DNA of 64,000 nucleotides from Candidatus Thorarchaeota archaeon SMTZ1-45 (GTDB lineage: Archaea > Asgardarchaeota > Thorarchaeia > Thorarchaeales > Thorarchaeaceae). Position numbers and translations under genes: made by a program. Below, piece after piece: positions 51,948 through 59,773 of this stretch. The notes beneath the pieces were generated by a model. The model saw only the letters and a list, made by a program, of their open reading frames with translations, ran no database searches and was not told the origin of the DNA. The first letter of the stretch is position 1; each line of letters starts with the position of its first letter. Location: positions 18,839 to 82,838 of the forward strand of contig LRSL01000086.1 in assembly GCA_001563335.1 (NCBI GenBank). The letters run 5' to 3'.

Positions 51948-52805
51948 GTGTTCAAGACGTCAAAAGTTGTTTCTAAAGTAAGTGAGATGGTTCCGCCTGA
52001 AGTAAAAGAGAATATGAGAGATGTGAAACACAAAATCGTTGTACTCTCTGGCAAAGGTGGTGTAGGTAAGACCACAGTCGCAACTAACATGGCAATGTTA
52101 TTTGCAAAGAGGGGACTCAAGTCTGGAATCCTCGATGTCGATATATATGGACCAAATGTGCCTAAACTCTTAGGTCTCGAGGGTGAACACCCACACGCAG
52201 AACACCAAAAGCTATTGCCAGTTGAGGGACCACTGGGTCTCAAAGTGATGAGTATGGGTTTTCTTCTTCGAAACAGTGATGATGCTATTGCTTGGAGAGG
52301 TCCATTAGTGGGAAAGGCTATTCAGCAATTCCTAAGTGACGTCAAATGGGGCGAGCTGGATGTGATCGTTGTTGACCTACCACCAGGCACAGGAGATGAG
52401 ATTCTGAGCATTCTCCAGTCAATTCCTGAGATTGATGGTGTCATTATTGTATCAACTCCTCAAGAGGTCGCTGTATTGGATGCACGTCGAGCAATTCGAC
52501 TTGTAGAGAAGATGGGAGTACGGATTCTTGGTATTATAGAGAACATGAGTGAGTTTGTATGTCCACACTGTGGTAAGTCGTACAATCTTTTTGGAGAAGG
52601 TGTGACTCAGAAAGCCGCCAACGAGTTTGGAATTAGGCACCTCGGCTCCTTACCACTAGATCCAAGAATCATCAGCCTCTCTGATAGGGGAACTCCTTTT
52701 GTCGTGGAAGACCCAGAATCCAAAGCTGCCAAAGCATTTGGAGTGGTCGTTGATCAGCTCAGTAAGACAATCGGCATCAAAAAGAATCAGGGTGAGAAAA
52801 AATGA
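51948..52805 (+). CDS. Mrp/NBP35-type Fe-S carrier ATPase
   Basis: 285 aa. Deviant Walker A LSGKGGVGKTTVATN, DVDIYGPNVPKLLG, SMGFLLRNSDDAIAWRGPLVGKAIQQFLSDVKWGELDVIVVDLPPGTGDE, and the cluster-binding CPHCGK near residue 205. It assembles or carries [4Fe-4S] clusters. GTG 51948 is used by the track with GAGAGAAG close ahead; ATG 51987 is another option. The next gene overlaps its end by 4 nt. Confidence 0.93.
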   Translation: MFKTSKVVSKVSEMVPPEVKENMRDVKHKIVVLSGKGGVGKTTVATNMAMLFAKRGLKSGILDVDIYGPNVPKLLGLEGEHPHAEHQKLLPVEGPLGLKVMSMGFLLRNSDDAIAWRGPLVGKAIQQFLSDVKWGELDVIVVDLPPGTGDEILSILQSIPEIDGVIIVSTPQEVAVLDARRAIRLVEKMGVRILGIIENMSEFVCPHCGKSYNLFGEGVTQKAANEFGIRHLGSLPLDPRIISLSDRGTPFVVEDPESKAAKAFGVVVDQLSKTIGIKKNQGEKK

Positions 52806-53089
52806 GAGGTGGATATGGACGGTCAGGCAGTAGAGGTCGTTGGCCAGGAAATGGTCCATTCCAGGACCTACCACCATGGGAGAGACCTGGTTGGCTCTAT
52901 GGACGTGGATCTTGTTGGTATATGGGATATCGTCCCGGTATTGACTATACAGTTCAGCCATTTTCAGTAGCCAACAATCTTCAATCTTTGCAGAGCCAAA
53001 AAAAACTGCTTGAAGAACAAATCAGAAGTCTTCAGGATAGACTAAAGAATATTGAGAAACATCTGTCAGAGATTCAAAAACAGGAGTAG
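52802..53089 (+). CDS. DUF5320-like Gly-rich protein with a coiled-coil end
   Basis: 95 aa. MRGGYGRSGSRGRWPGNGPFQDLPPWERPGWLYGRGSCWYMGY: Gly/Trp/Pro-rich stretch with a single Cys, then a coiled coil (LQSQKKLLEEQIRSLQDRLKNIEKHLSEIQKQE). DUF5320 proteins of this kind lie beside NifX- and Mrp-type genes in anaerobes. ATG overlaps the Mrp stop, so translation is coupled and a physical partnership with the ATPase is likely (inference). Confidence 0.75.
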   Translation: MRGGYGRSGSRGRWPGNGPFQDLPPWERPGWLYGRGSCWYMGYRPGIDYTVQPFSVANNLQSLQSQKKLLEEQIRSLQDRLKNIEKHLSEIQKQE

Positions 53090-53136
53090 ATTATCTACAG
53101 GTGTGAATAACGAGTGGTACTAATGGTACCGAAACG

Positions 53137-54147
53137 ATGTGTATAACTATGACATACACATATGGCCCAGTGGCATCATGGCGCTATGGACGCTCTTTGG
53201 GAATTGATGTAACGACTCGTCCAAAGAAGTGCACCTTCAACTGCATCTATTGTCAATTGGGCTCAACGATAGAACATGTAGTTTCACCAGATGATATTCT
53301 AGATAAATTGCCATCTTCTCAGGATATCCTCAAAGAGGTCTATAGTGTTTTAAGACGGTTAGATTTGAACTCCATCGATGCTGTAACATTCTCTGGAGCA
53401 GGAGAACCCACTCTAAACTTGGAAATTGGTGTGTTAGCAGATGCAATAAAAAGAGAGATTCAGAGTTTACCTCTTGTACTTCTGACAAATGCATCACTTC
53501 TCCAAACCCCTGAGGTGAGAAAGAACCTTACTGGATTTGATATTATTTCTGCCAAGATGGATGCAGGTGATGATAGAACCTTCAGACTCATCAATCATCC
53601 AGCACGGGGTATTTTCACATTGGATGACATTATTGATGGCATTAAGAAACTACATAAACAGATGTATGGCACTCTGGCTCTAGAGGTCATGCTTCTAAAA
53701 GGACCACAGGGATTGACGAATGCAGAAGGACAAGCTAGAGGAGCACTCATTGAGAGGATTCTTGAGATCACACCTGATGTTGTACAGATCTACACTCCTT
53801 GGCGTCCCTCTGCAGTTGAGGGCATTCAACCACTCTCAGTCAACATTCTACACGAGTTTGGGCAGGAGCTTGGTGAGTATCTTGGCATGGATAAAATATG
53901 GGTTTATGGTTACCATGATGCCCGAAACAAACCCGTGAGATGGAAAAATCATAATAAAATTGAGAATGAGATCATTGATCTACTCAGACGCAGACCATGC
54001 AGAATTTCGGATGTCATAGTTTCCATGGGAATAAAGACAGCACTCGCGAAACACATCCTAAACAGCCTTCTCAAAAGTGGAGAGGTATCGATACAGAAGA
54101 TAGAGAATGAATCCTTCTACAGAATCGTTAATTATCCAGAGGTTTGA
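53137..54147 (+). CDS. Radical SAM protein (TYW1-like, COG0731) with a C-terminal winged helix
   Basis: 336 aa. CTFNCIYCQLG is the C-x3-C-x2-C cluster site; YGPVASWRYGRSLGIDVTTRPKK at the start and FSGAGEPTLNLEIGVL, FDIISAKMDAGDDRTFRLINHP, YTPWRPSAVEG follow as in the family of wybutosine-type enzymes and their relatives. After residue 265 a winged helix ends the protein (IENEIIDLLRRRPCRISDVIVSMGIKTALAKHILNSLLKSGEVSIQKI). Not a classical Tyw1 (no flavodoxin domain). The real start may be ATG 53149. Confidence 0.85.
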   Translation: MCITMTYTYGPVASWRYGRSLGIDVTTRPKKCTFNCIYCQLGSTIEHVVSPDDILDKLPSSQDILKEVYSVLRRLDLNSIDAVTFSGAGEPTLNLEIGVLADAIKREIQSLPLVLLTNASLLQTPEVRKNLTGFDIISAKMDAGDDRTFRLINHPARGIFTLDDIIDGIKKLHKQMYGTLALEVMLLKGPQGLTNAEGQARGALIERILEITPDVVQIYTPWRPSAVEGIQPLSVNILHEFGQELGEYLGMDKIWVYGYHDARNKPVRWKNHNKIENEIIDLLRRRPCRISDVIVSMGIKTALAKHILNSLLKSGEVSIQKIENESFYRIVNYPEV

Positions 54148-54202
54148 ATAGAGGAATTCAACATTGTCATGAGTCCCTCTCAGAGGAATTGAAATGTAAA
54201 AT

Positions 54203-54272
54203 GAAAAGGGTGTCCAATACTGTAAGGAATGGAAGATTGCCTTACTCATCCAACATTATCAACCTATACTTT
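54203..54272 (+). repeat. Dispersed intergenic repeat, copy 1 (diverged)
   Basis: GAAAAGGGTGTCCAATACTG ... GGAAGATTGCCTTACTCATC ... CCTATACTTTT. Same order of blocks as the consensus but diverged. It lies between convergent genes (54147 and 54388). Confidence 0.55.
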
Positions 54273-54387
54273 TTGCCCATCATAGTAGCATCTAAGATAG
54301 ACTACAAACCGTTTTTCTTGATGAGCTTTAATGAAGCACATTCATAATGTGTTGTAATAATACAGATTGTTATGGTCATGTGAAACT

Positions 54388-54888
54388 TTACTTGGTAGAT
54401 AGTTTTTCTAAATCTTCGAGAATGGCCTCAAGATCTTCTTCATGCTCAACTTCATCTGCAAGAATCTCTAGAACCATCTTATGAGTGATTGGATCTTTTC
54501 CCTCAGTCATCTCGACCAATTTGTTATATACTACTATGGCACATTGTTCCCCCTTGATGTTCTGGACTAATAACGCACGAACCGATGGATCTGATGGCGT
54601 TTCATATCCACAGTTTGTTTCTTTATACCAATCCTCCGGTTTAATCAAAGGAGTTCCACCCAACTGAATCATTCTCTCTACCAGCATCCCAGCATGTCGA
54701 AGCTCATCACCAGCATGTTCCATTAGTTCTGCCTCTAAGAGACCTCTCATTGGTCCGACAACTATCTGCGCTCCAATCCAATATTGATAATATGCCAACC
54801 ATTCATCTGCAAATGCTTTATTGAGTAGCTTTAGTAGTTCATCGACATCAAGTTTGGCTTTGACTATTTCCGTTCCTTTACTTCCCAT
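54388..54888 (-). CDS. DPS-like ferritin-family protein
   Basis: 166 aa from ATG 54888 (CAGGGTGATC ahead; the track opens at GTG 54897). FADEWLAYYQYWIGAQIVVG, LMEHAGDELRHAGMLVERM, NIKGEQCAIVVYNKLVEM and ADEVEHEEDLEAILEDL give the four-helix ferroxidase ligands (Glu, ExxH, Glu, ExxH). The length and the mid-protein PLIKPEDWYKETNCGYETPSDP insert match the archaeal DPS-like group (cysteine-bearing), which uses iron to remove peroxide. A TGAATCATGATTC dyad lies 50 nt before the start, shared with the NifX and Mrp promoters. Confidence 0.9.
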   Translation of the reverse strand: MGSKGTEIVKAKLDVDELLKLLNKAFADEWLAYYQYWIGAQIVVGPMRGLLEAELMEHAGDELRHAGMLVERMIQLGGTPLIKPEDWYKETNCGYETPSDPSVRALLVQNIKGEQCAIVVYNKLVEMTEGKDPITHKMVLEILADEVEHEEDLEAILEDLEKLSTK

Positions 54889-54937
54889 TATGATCACCCT
54901 GTATTATGAATTCGGAGCATGTTCAACTATGAGAAAT

Positions 54938-54950
54938 TGAATCATGATTC
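54938..54950 (-). promoter_or_regulatory. Dyad operator C ahead of the DPS-like gene
   Basis: TGAATCATGATTC; its core GAATCATGATTC is a perfect 12-bp palindrome. The sites at 24641 and 51881 differ only in the central base. Here it lies about 50-62 nt before the ATG on the minus strand. Confidence 0.6.
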
Positions 54951-55041
54951 GCTTCATAACGTTGAGTCGTGGGTAATATTAGACTTTCGCTTTAGAATGG
55001 CAGAATTTCTATCCCCTGCGTGCAATGTTTACTACTATGTT

Positions 55042-55115
55042 GAAAGGGATGTTCAATACTACCGAGAGAAGATTAGTTCCCTGATTACCTGACTTTCTCG
55101 TAAACCTGCACCTTT
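55042..55115 (+). repeat. Dispersed intergenic repeat, copy 2 (diverged)
   Basis: GAAAGGGATGTTCAATACTA ... GATTAGTTCCCTGATTACCT. The 5' two thirds follow the consensus; the 3' part is diverged. It lies in the 311-nt gap upstream of the DPS-like gene, which otherwise holds the dyad at 54938 and no gene. Confidence 0.5.
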
Positions 55116-55198
55116 CTCTTTCTGAAGACAGAGCAAGCTGTATTGATTATTTAAGATGATAGAAAACGCAAGAGGTGTTACTGAGGGGATATTGCTCA

Positions 55199-55702
55199 TT
55201 AATCATGATCATTTTCAAAACGATCATCAGCTTTGAATGAGTGGTCTTTTCTAATTGGGGACATTCCAAGCCAGCCTGATGTTGCTAGAGGTCTATTATC
55301 AAACTCTGGAACAAAGGGTTTGATATCAAGTAGTGGTGTTTCATCAAGCATGTCAACTCCTTTAATATATAGACGTGTTCCCTCAATGCTGACTAGTTTT
55401 ACAATAGAAATTCCAATAGGATTGGGGCGTGATGGGGCTCTTATGGCAAATATGCCATGCGAGTCGGTATCAAGGTATGGTTTCATTTGCATCTTGGGGG
55501 CTTTAGCCTTATGAAACCAATACAGGAGAATGATGTGTGAAAACCCATCCAGAGACTTGAGACCATCACGGAATTCTTCGAATACCTCAACATACCCGAG
55601 AGCATCAGACTTGCTCGATTGAATTGGAGTGGCTTTGCTCGATTTGAAAGGAGTTCTGATAGTTCCGATGGATTGTATCTTGAACTCTTGTGGTTTACTC
55701 AT
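55199..55702 (-). CDS. trmO: TrmO/TsaA-family tRNA methyltransferase
   Basis: 167 aa. FKIQSIGTIRTPFKS at the start, then LDGFSHIILLYWFH, GIFAIRAPSRPNPIGISIVKLVSIEG and LDIKPFVPEFDNR: beta-barrel SAM-dependent N6-methyltransferase that adds a methyl group to t6A37 of tRNA-Thr. All core motifs (RxPxRPNPIG, DETPLLDIKPY-like) are there. It lacks a clear ribosome site (TCTACC upstream in the minus sense). Its function in archaea has been less studied than in E. coli. Confidence 0.92.
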   Translation of the reverse strand: MSKPQEFKIQSIGTIRTPFKSSKATPIQSSKSDALGYVEVFEEFRDGLKSLDGFSHIILLYWFHKAKAPKMQMKPYLDTDSHGIFAIRAPSRPNPIGISIVKLVSIEGTRLYIKGVDMLDETPLLDIKPFVPEFDNRPLATSGWLGMSPIRKDHSFKADDRFENDHD

Positions 55703-55854
55703 GGTAGATTGAATAACTACATTATCAGATATCTGTTATTGGAGATACTCACCGTTACAACTAAACTACTGGAACTACTCAAACAGGAAGCTAAGCAACT
55801 GGATTAAACATAACGTTAGTATTGACTTGTTCTCGTTTGTAAGTAATTTATCAA

Positions 55855-55930
55855 AATGAAAAGTGTACTCAACAACGTCAGAAAGGGAAAGTTCCCTGTT
55901 CACTCGACCCCGTCAGCCTCTACTTCAAAC
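55855..55930 (+). repeat. Dispersed intergenic repeat, copy 3 (good)
   Basis: AGTGTACTCAACAACGTCAG, then GGGAAAGTTCCCTGTTCACT, then CGACCCCGTCAGCCTCTACTTC. A good representative of the consensus. The preceding AACATAACGTTAGTATTGAC resembles the sequence at 57757-57774, so homology may extend upstream. Between minus genes 55702 and 55952. Confidence 0.75.
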
Positions 55931-55951
55931 ATTGTATGAAGAATATGTAAA

Positions 55952-56785
55952 TTACGAGTTGTCAGAATCAACATCCCTATCGAAGGGATGCGAGCGAGCT
56001 AAAATACGTTCAAAATGTCTACGACTATCTTCTACTACTGAACTTGAGGTTTCAAGTGTAAAAAGCCCGAACTCTCCTGCAGGTGTGAATAGGCTAGTTA
56101 TTGCTATATTATCATCAAGAAGTGCTCCATCTCGTATGAGTTCTGGCTCAAGCTCATCTATGGTCACGTAACGTACTGAGATTCCAGCCTCGCTCTGCTC
56201 TCTGATTGTATTGGTAAGTGGGAATTCATCTCTCAGAAAATCCTTGTCTTTTAAAATGAAGATTCGGATAATCTTTAGTCCCTTCCTAGCTGTTCTAAGA
56301 TTAGTTTCCTGCCAGAGATGATGATCACCAGTTGACCATTTGTACGGATCCATGACAATATCTGTAGCGAGAACAGTCTTCTGAACAGTGTCAAATATCT
56401 GTCCTGCTCTCACATAGGCCTCTTCGCGTGGAATACTGATTCGACCTCTCCTGAGATCCTTAATCATCTCTCCGAACTTAAGTAGTCCTCGTTGTGCTTC
56501 TTGAATGTGAAGTGGACTTCCGTTTCTCATAATAAGGTCATATTCAGCGACCACCTCTCTTAGAGGCTTATGCGTGGCACTGACCTCAGAGATTGATAGT
56601 GTGTCAGCGATGACTTTTGTTGAGTGTGAAAGCTGAATTTGTGTTTCTATTGTCAGCGCAACTAGCTCAATTACCAATGCTACCAAAACGGAGGAGAGAA
56701 CATCTGTGGTGGCTAACCAAACGACGAAGCTCGCAATAATGGCTATCATGAGTCCCAATAGTTTCTCTGGAATTCGGATGCTCAT
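55952..56785 (-). CDS. Membrane-anchored protein with a PLD-like/TRASH-type sensor domain (unknown)
   Basis: 277 aa. Two N-terminal helices (KLLGLMIAIIASFVVWLATTDV and LSSVLVALVIELVALTIETQ), then a cytoplasmic domain of 210 residues with VVAEYDLIMRNGSPLHIQEAQRGLLKFGEMI, FDTVQKTVLATDIVMDPYKWSTG, LKIIRIFILKDKD, GISVRYVTIDELEPELIRDGALLDDNIAI and FTLETSSSVVEDSRRHFERIL. The order resembles HKD-less phospholipase-D-like binding domains. No catalytic HxK is seen. A regulatory or membrane-stress role is possible; I do not recognise the family. Confidence 0.65.
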   Translation of the reverse strand: MSIRIPEKLLGLMIAIIASFVVWLATTDVLSSVLVALVIELVALTIETQIQLSHSTKVIADTLSISEVSATHKPLREVVAEYDLIMRNGSPLHIQEAQRGLLKFGEMIKDLRRGRISIPREEAYVRAGQIFDTVQKTVLATDIVMDPYKWSTGDHHLWQETNLRTARKGLKIIRIFILKDKDFLRDEFPLTNTIREQSEAGISVRYVTIDELEPELIRDGALLDDNIAITSLFTPAGEFGLFTLETSSSVVEDSRRHFERILARSHPFDRDVDSDNS

Positions 56786-56890
56786 TGTAAATCAACTCAC
56801 TCTTTGACCCCTGATGATAATTAGATATGGGTTGGATTTGTGTCTACTTGTGGATAAATTCGATTCTAAATAGCAAATGCACAAAAACAC

Positions 56891-56965
56891 AAGAAAAAAG
56901 GTGCTCAATAGTGTCAGAAGAGGAGAGTTCCCTGTTCACCCGACCCCGTCGGTTTCTGCCCTTAC
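56891..56965 (+). repeat. Dispersed intergenic repeat, copy 4 (good)
   Basis: AAGGTGCTCAATAGTGTCAG, then GGAGAGTTCCCTGTTCACCC, then GACCCCGTCGGTTTCTGCC. Follows the consensus throughout. Continues with TTTAGAACTGAT, also found after copy 8, so the unit may be about 95 bp. Between minus genes 56785 and 56994. Confidence 0.75.
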
Positions 56966-56993
56966 CAGTTTAGAACTGATAAAGCTCGACTTT

Positions 56994-57563
56994 TTAGGAC
57001 GCATTACAAATCTTGTTAGCTAGTTCACGAACCTCGGCAACTAGTCTAGTATTCTTTTCGGCATCCCCTATGTCATTTGCAGTTCCATGAACAATCCCCA
57101 AAGTTTCCCCTTTCATATAGCGTATAAGATGTTTGATAGAATTTATCGCATGTTGAACTCCGGATTCTTTAACATTAGTATCTCCGTAAACAAAGAGAAC
57201 AGCAAATCGTTTTCCATCTAACTTGTGACCGCCTTTAACATGCAATGCTACTAATCTGTCAATGAATAATTTCAGTTGACCAGAATAATTGAACCAGTAT
57301 ATTGGTGATGCAAAAATGATGGTGTCAGCTTCGATAATTTTCGGGTAAATCTCATTCATATCATCGTCATCTTGAACGCATCTTAGAGGAAAACCTTCGT
57401 AGCACCAGAAACAACCTCGGCAGTGTTTAATGTTGAGTTCATGAAGATGAAGAATTCTTGATTCCATCCCTTTCTTTTCTAGTATATCATTCATCTGGTT
57501 AATTAAGTAACGAGTATTGCCCTTTCTTCTTGCGCTACCGTTCAGAATCAGAATTTTACTCAT
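56994..57563 (-). CDS. Flavodoxin-fold NAD(P)H:FMN reductase-like protein
   Basis: 189 aa. LNGSARRKGNTRYLINQMNDIL binds the FMN phosphate, then CRGCFWCYEGFPLRCVQDDDDMNEIYPKIIEADTIIFASPIYWFNYSGQLKLFIDRL: the iron-sulfur-flavoprotein/NADPH-dependent reductase type (CxxCxxC segment can hold a cluster in Isf proteins). C-terminal part VLFVYGDTNVKESGVQHAINSIKHLIRYMKGETLGIV. It probably passes electrons to oxygen or iron-storage partners in the region (inference). Confidence 0.88.
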   Translation of the reverse strand: MSKILILNGSARRKGNTRYLINQMNDILEKKGMESRILHLHELNIKHCRGCFWCYEGFPLRCVQDDDDMNEIYPKIIEADTIIFASPIYWFNYSGQLKLFIDRLVALHVKGGHKLDGKRFAVLFVYGDTNVKESGVQHAINSIKHLIRYMKGETLGIVHGTANDIGDAEKNTRLVAEVRELANKICNAS

Positions 57564-57619
57564 GATAAGACCAGGTTGATTGGTAAGTAATAAGCATGTA
57601 GTTCAACGAAAACGATGTA

Positions 57620-57697
57620 GAAGAGAAAGAGTGGATCAACAGGTTAGGAAGGGGATAGTTCCCTGTTCATCCCCACTCAATTAGCCTCTACTTCTTA
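57620..57697 (+). repeat. Dispersed intergenic repeat, copy 5 (good)
   Basis: GAAAGAGTGGATCAACAGGT, then GGGGATAGTTCCCTGTTCAT, then TTAGCCTCTACTTCTTAGAA. Between divergent genes (57563 and 58046); a second, weaker copy follows in the same gap. Confidence 0.7.
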
Positions 57698-57766
57698 GAA
57701 CAATGAATTAGGCGATTTTCAACCAAGTTTTGGTATGGGTACTTGAAACTGCATCAAGCATAAGGT

Positions 57767-57790
57767 TAGTACTGTCTTAAGACAGTACTA
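57767..57790. repeat. Perfect 24-bp palindrome
   Basis: TAGTACTGTCTT followed by its exact reverse complement (12-bp arms, no loop). It lies between repeat copies 5 and 6. Related but unpaired TTAGTATTGAC is at 55816. As RNA it would make a tight hairpin; as DNA it could be an operator or a trace of transposition. No T tract follows. Confidence 0.55.
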
Positions 57791-57825
57791 GATAATCAGG
57801 AATAGAGAAGGAAAAAGATGCAATA

Positions 57826-57895
57826 TAGAGAAGGTGCTCAATAATGCAATATGCGTAATCCTCCAAATACCCTACAACCAACCTCTACTTCTCAC
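57826..57895 (+). repeat. Dispersed intergenic repeat, copy 6 (diverged core)
   Basis: AGAGAAGGTGCTCAATAATG and the end CAACCTCTACTTCTCAC match; the inner hairpin is replaced by unrelated sequence. This shows the outer blocks can persist without the core. Confidence 0.6.
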
Positions 57896-58045
57896 TACAT
57901 GGGCGCCATAGCTTTTTCTCAGTCCAAACATCAAAGCTCAAGTGACTCGGGACCCTGTTGCTCAATGCATATCCAAAATCTAATGTGGGACAGAGGCATC
58001 TGATTGTGGTAAATGAGTAGATACACGCTCCAGTGAGGAATTAAT

Positions 58046-59014
58046 TTGAACTGGGAATCCTTACTGCACAAGAATCTCTTGCAATGGCTGTTAGATGGAG
58101 AGCCTTGGGTTATCTATCGGACTTTGACATGGCTACTAGATAAGCCGGAGAATGATGATTCAGTATTAGAAGCAAAAAGGATGGTTCCCAAGCATCCAAT
58201 GATAGAAGGCATCTTCGCAGGCTTGAATGCGAACGGATACTGGGGGAAACCGGAGGATATACATACCTGGTGGCCCAAGAAATTCACCACATTCTGGCTG
58301 CTACCAGTCCTCGCAGATTTCGGTCTAACGATAGATGATAAGAGAATCGCGAAAGCTTGTGAATATGTGTTCACTACACAGCTTCAATCTGGTGCTTTTG
58401 GATGGTCTCCACCAACAAAACCCGGAGAGTGTCATACTGCAATACTTGTCGAAGCAATGGCAAAGCTTGGTCTTTTGCATGACTCAAGAGTACAGAGTGC
58501 CTACAGATGGCTCGTCAAGAAACAGCGCCTAGATGGCGGATTCTGGTGCAAGAACACTGGTCTGATAGGGAAACCAAGAGAGAAAGAGCCAAGCTGTGCT
58601 TTTGCAACTATGTTCGTGCTTGGAGCAATGGCTCAGAATCCTAGGTTAAAAGAGAGTATAGCTGCGAAGAGGGGGATCAGGTTCCTGTTTAAATGCTGGA
58701 GAAATCGTGGGAAAATGAAATATGCTGGCCATGACAGTGAGATTGGACATGGTTGGGAGAAGTTGAAATATCCGTTTACAGAATATCGTATTCTGAAGTT
58801 CCTTGAAGTTCTGTCGCAGTTTAAGCATTCAAAGCAAGAGCTTCTTAGATCTGGACTGGTTGACCTACTACTCAAGAAACGTGACAACGATGGACGGTTC
58901 ACACCCGAGTCAATCCATAGAGCTTGGTCTGATTGGGACTTTGGACAGAAACAGAAACCGTCGAGATGGATTACTCTTTGCGCTTTGCGGATTATGAAGA
59001 GTGCAATTGAGTAG
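58046..59014 (+). CDS. Prenyltransferase/squalene cyclase-like alpha-barrel protein
   Basis: 322 aa from TTG 58046 with GTGAGGA ahead. Repeats of the type 'W.L..Q...GAFG' appear: YVFTTQLQSGAFGW, RWLVKKQRLDGGFWC, LLLKKRDNDGRFTPE. They mark the alpha/alpha barrel of terpene cyclases and prenyltransferase beta-like proteins. The catalytic DxDD/DxDTT motif was not seen, so it is probably not a cyclase. A binding or polysaccharide/peptide-processing role is possible. Its own promoter lies in the gap that holds repeat copies 5 and 6. Confidence 0.78.
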   Translation: MNWESLLHKNLLQWLLDGEPWVIYRTLTWLLDKPENDDSVLEAKRMVPKHPMIEGIFAGLNANGYWGKPEDIHTWWPKKFTTFWLLPVLADFGLTIDDKRIAKACEYVFTTQLQSGAFGWSPPTKPGECHTAILVEAMAKLGLLHDSRVQSAYRWLVKKQRLDGGFWCKNTGLIGKPREKEPSCAFATMFVLGAMAQNPRLKESIAAKRGIRFLFKCWRNRGKMKYAGHDSEIGHGWEKLKYPFTEYRILKFLEVLSQFKHSKQELLRSGLVDLLLKKRDNDGRFTPESIHRAWSDWDFGQKQKPSRWITLCALRIMKSAIE

Positions 59015-59104
59015 AAAGATCTTTAATTGAATTCAAGTGTACAGCAAGTCAACATACTGTATTCTTTCACTATGGATATCCTATGTCATGTTTATATATT
59101 GCAA

Positions 59105-59182
59105 AAGAGAAAGGGTGCTCAACAGTGTCAGAAACGGGAAAGTTTCCTGTTCACCGCCCACGTCACCCTTTACTTCTCTTTA
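59105..59182 (+). repeat. Dispersed intergenic repeat, copy 7 (good)
   Basis: AGAAAGGGTGCTCAACAGTG, then GGGAAAGTTTCCTGTTCACC, then CCCTTTACTTCTCTT. One inserted base relative to copy 3 breaks any conserved reading frame, so the element is not a protein gene. Confidence 0.75.
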
Positions 59183-59439
59183 CAATCAATCAATTCATTT
59201 TTCCCACGCTTCTTTCATTATAAGATTTCTTTTCAGAAACTCCTTCATCAAGTCTTCTGGAACTTTGCTCATTCTGCATGAGAAATTGGTACAGATTTTG
59301 CATGTACCTCCTCTGAGCATCTTGTCAAAGGAAACAGCTAACATAAAGAAAATTCATGCACGCGCATTATTAGCTCATACAGCAGAGGCACTATTTGTTT
59401 CTGTAATATTCTCATAAATATACTACAAGAAGTTCAATT

Positions 59440-59626
59440 ATTCTGGTCCGCTCATAACAGCAATATTGATAGTAACCACGGTAATCTTGCTTGACTTTTC
59501 CTGACCGCTACAATAATCCTTCAAGACTATGCTGTGTTCAACAATCCTGTTGGAACTTGGATCCCATTCGCCCTGATCTTCATAGCTACTATGATAGTTA
59601 GAATTTATTTGAATAGGAGTGTATAG
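59440..59626 (+). pseudogene. Possible remnant of a membrane-protein gene
   Basis: YSGPLITAILIVTTVILLDFS ends in TGA; shifting frame gives TIILQDYAVFNNPVGTWIPFALIFIATMIVRIYLNRSV to a stop. Two hydrophobic helices in adjacent frames within a gap of 750 nt that has no intact gene suggest a decayed membrane protein. The family is not recognised. The rest of the gap holds repeat copies 7 and 11 and nothing else that I can support. Confidence 0.35.
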
Positions 59627-59684
59627 TATCTCTAGTTTGGAGTGAGTTTCTTCGATTACACAGAGATGAATTTTATAAAATGAA

Positions 59685-59752
59685 GAAAGTGTTAAAAATG
59701 TCAGAAAAGCTAATTCCTATTTCGCCCAATTCTATAAGGTCCTAATATTAGT
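59685..59752 (+). repeat. Dispersed intergenic repeat, copy 11 (degenerate)
   Basis: GAAGAAAGTGTTAAAAATGTCAGAAAAGC and later TCCTATTTCGCCC keep the block order of the consensus with many changes and small gaps. Low certainty. It lies directly ahead of the B12-radical SAM gene. Confidence 0.35.
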
Positions 59753-59773
59753 AGTCATCGTGAGGTGATTGGG

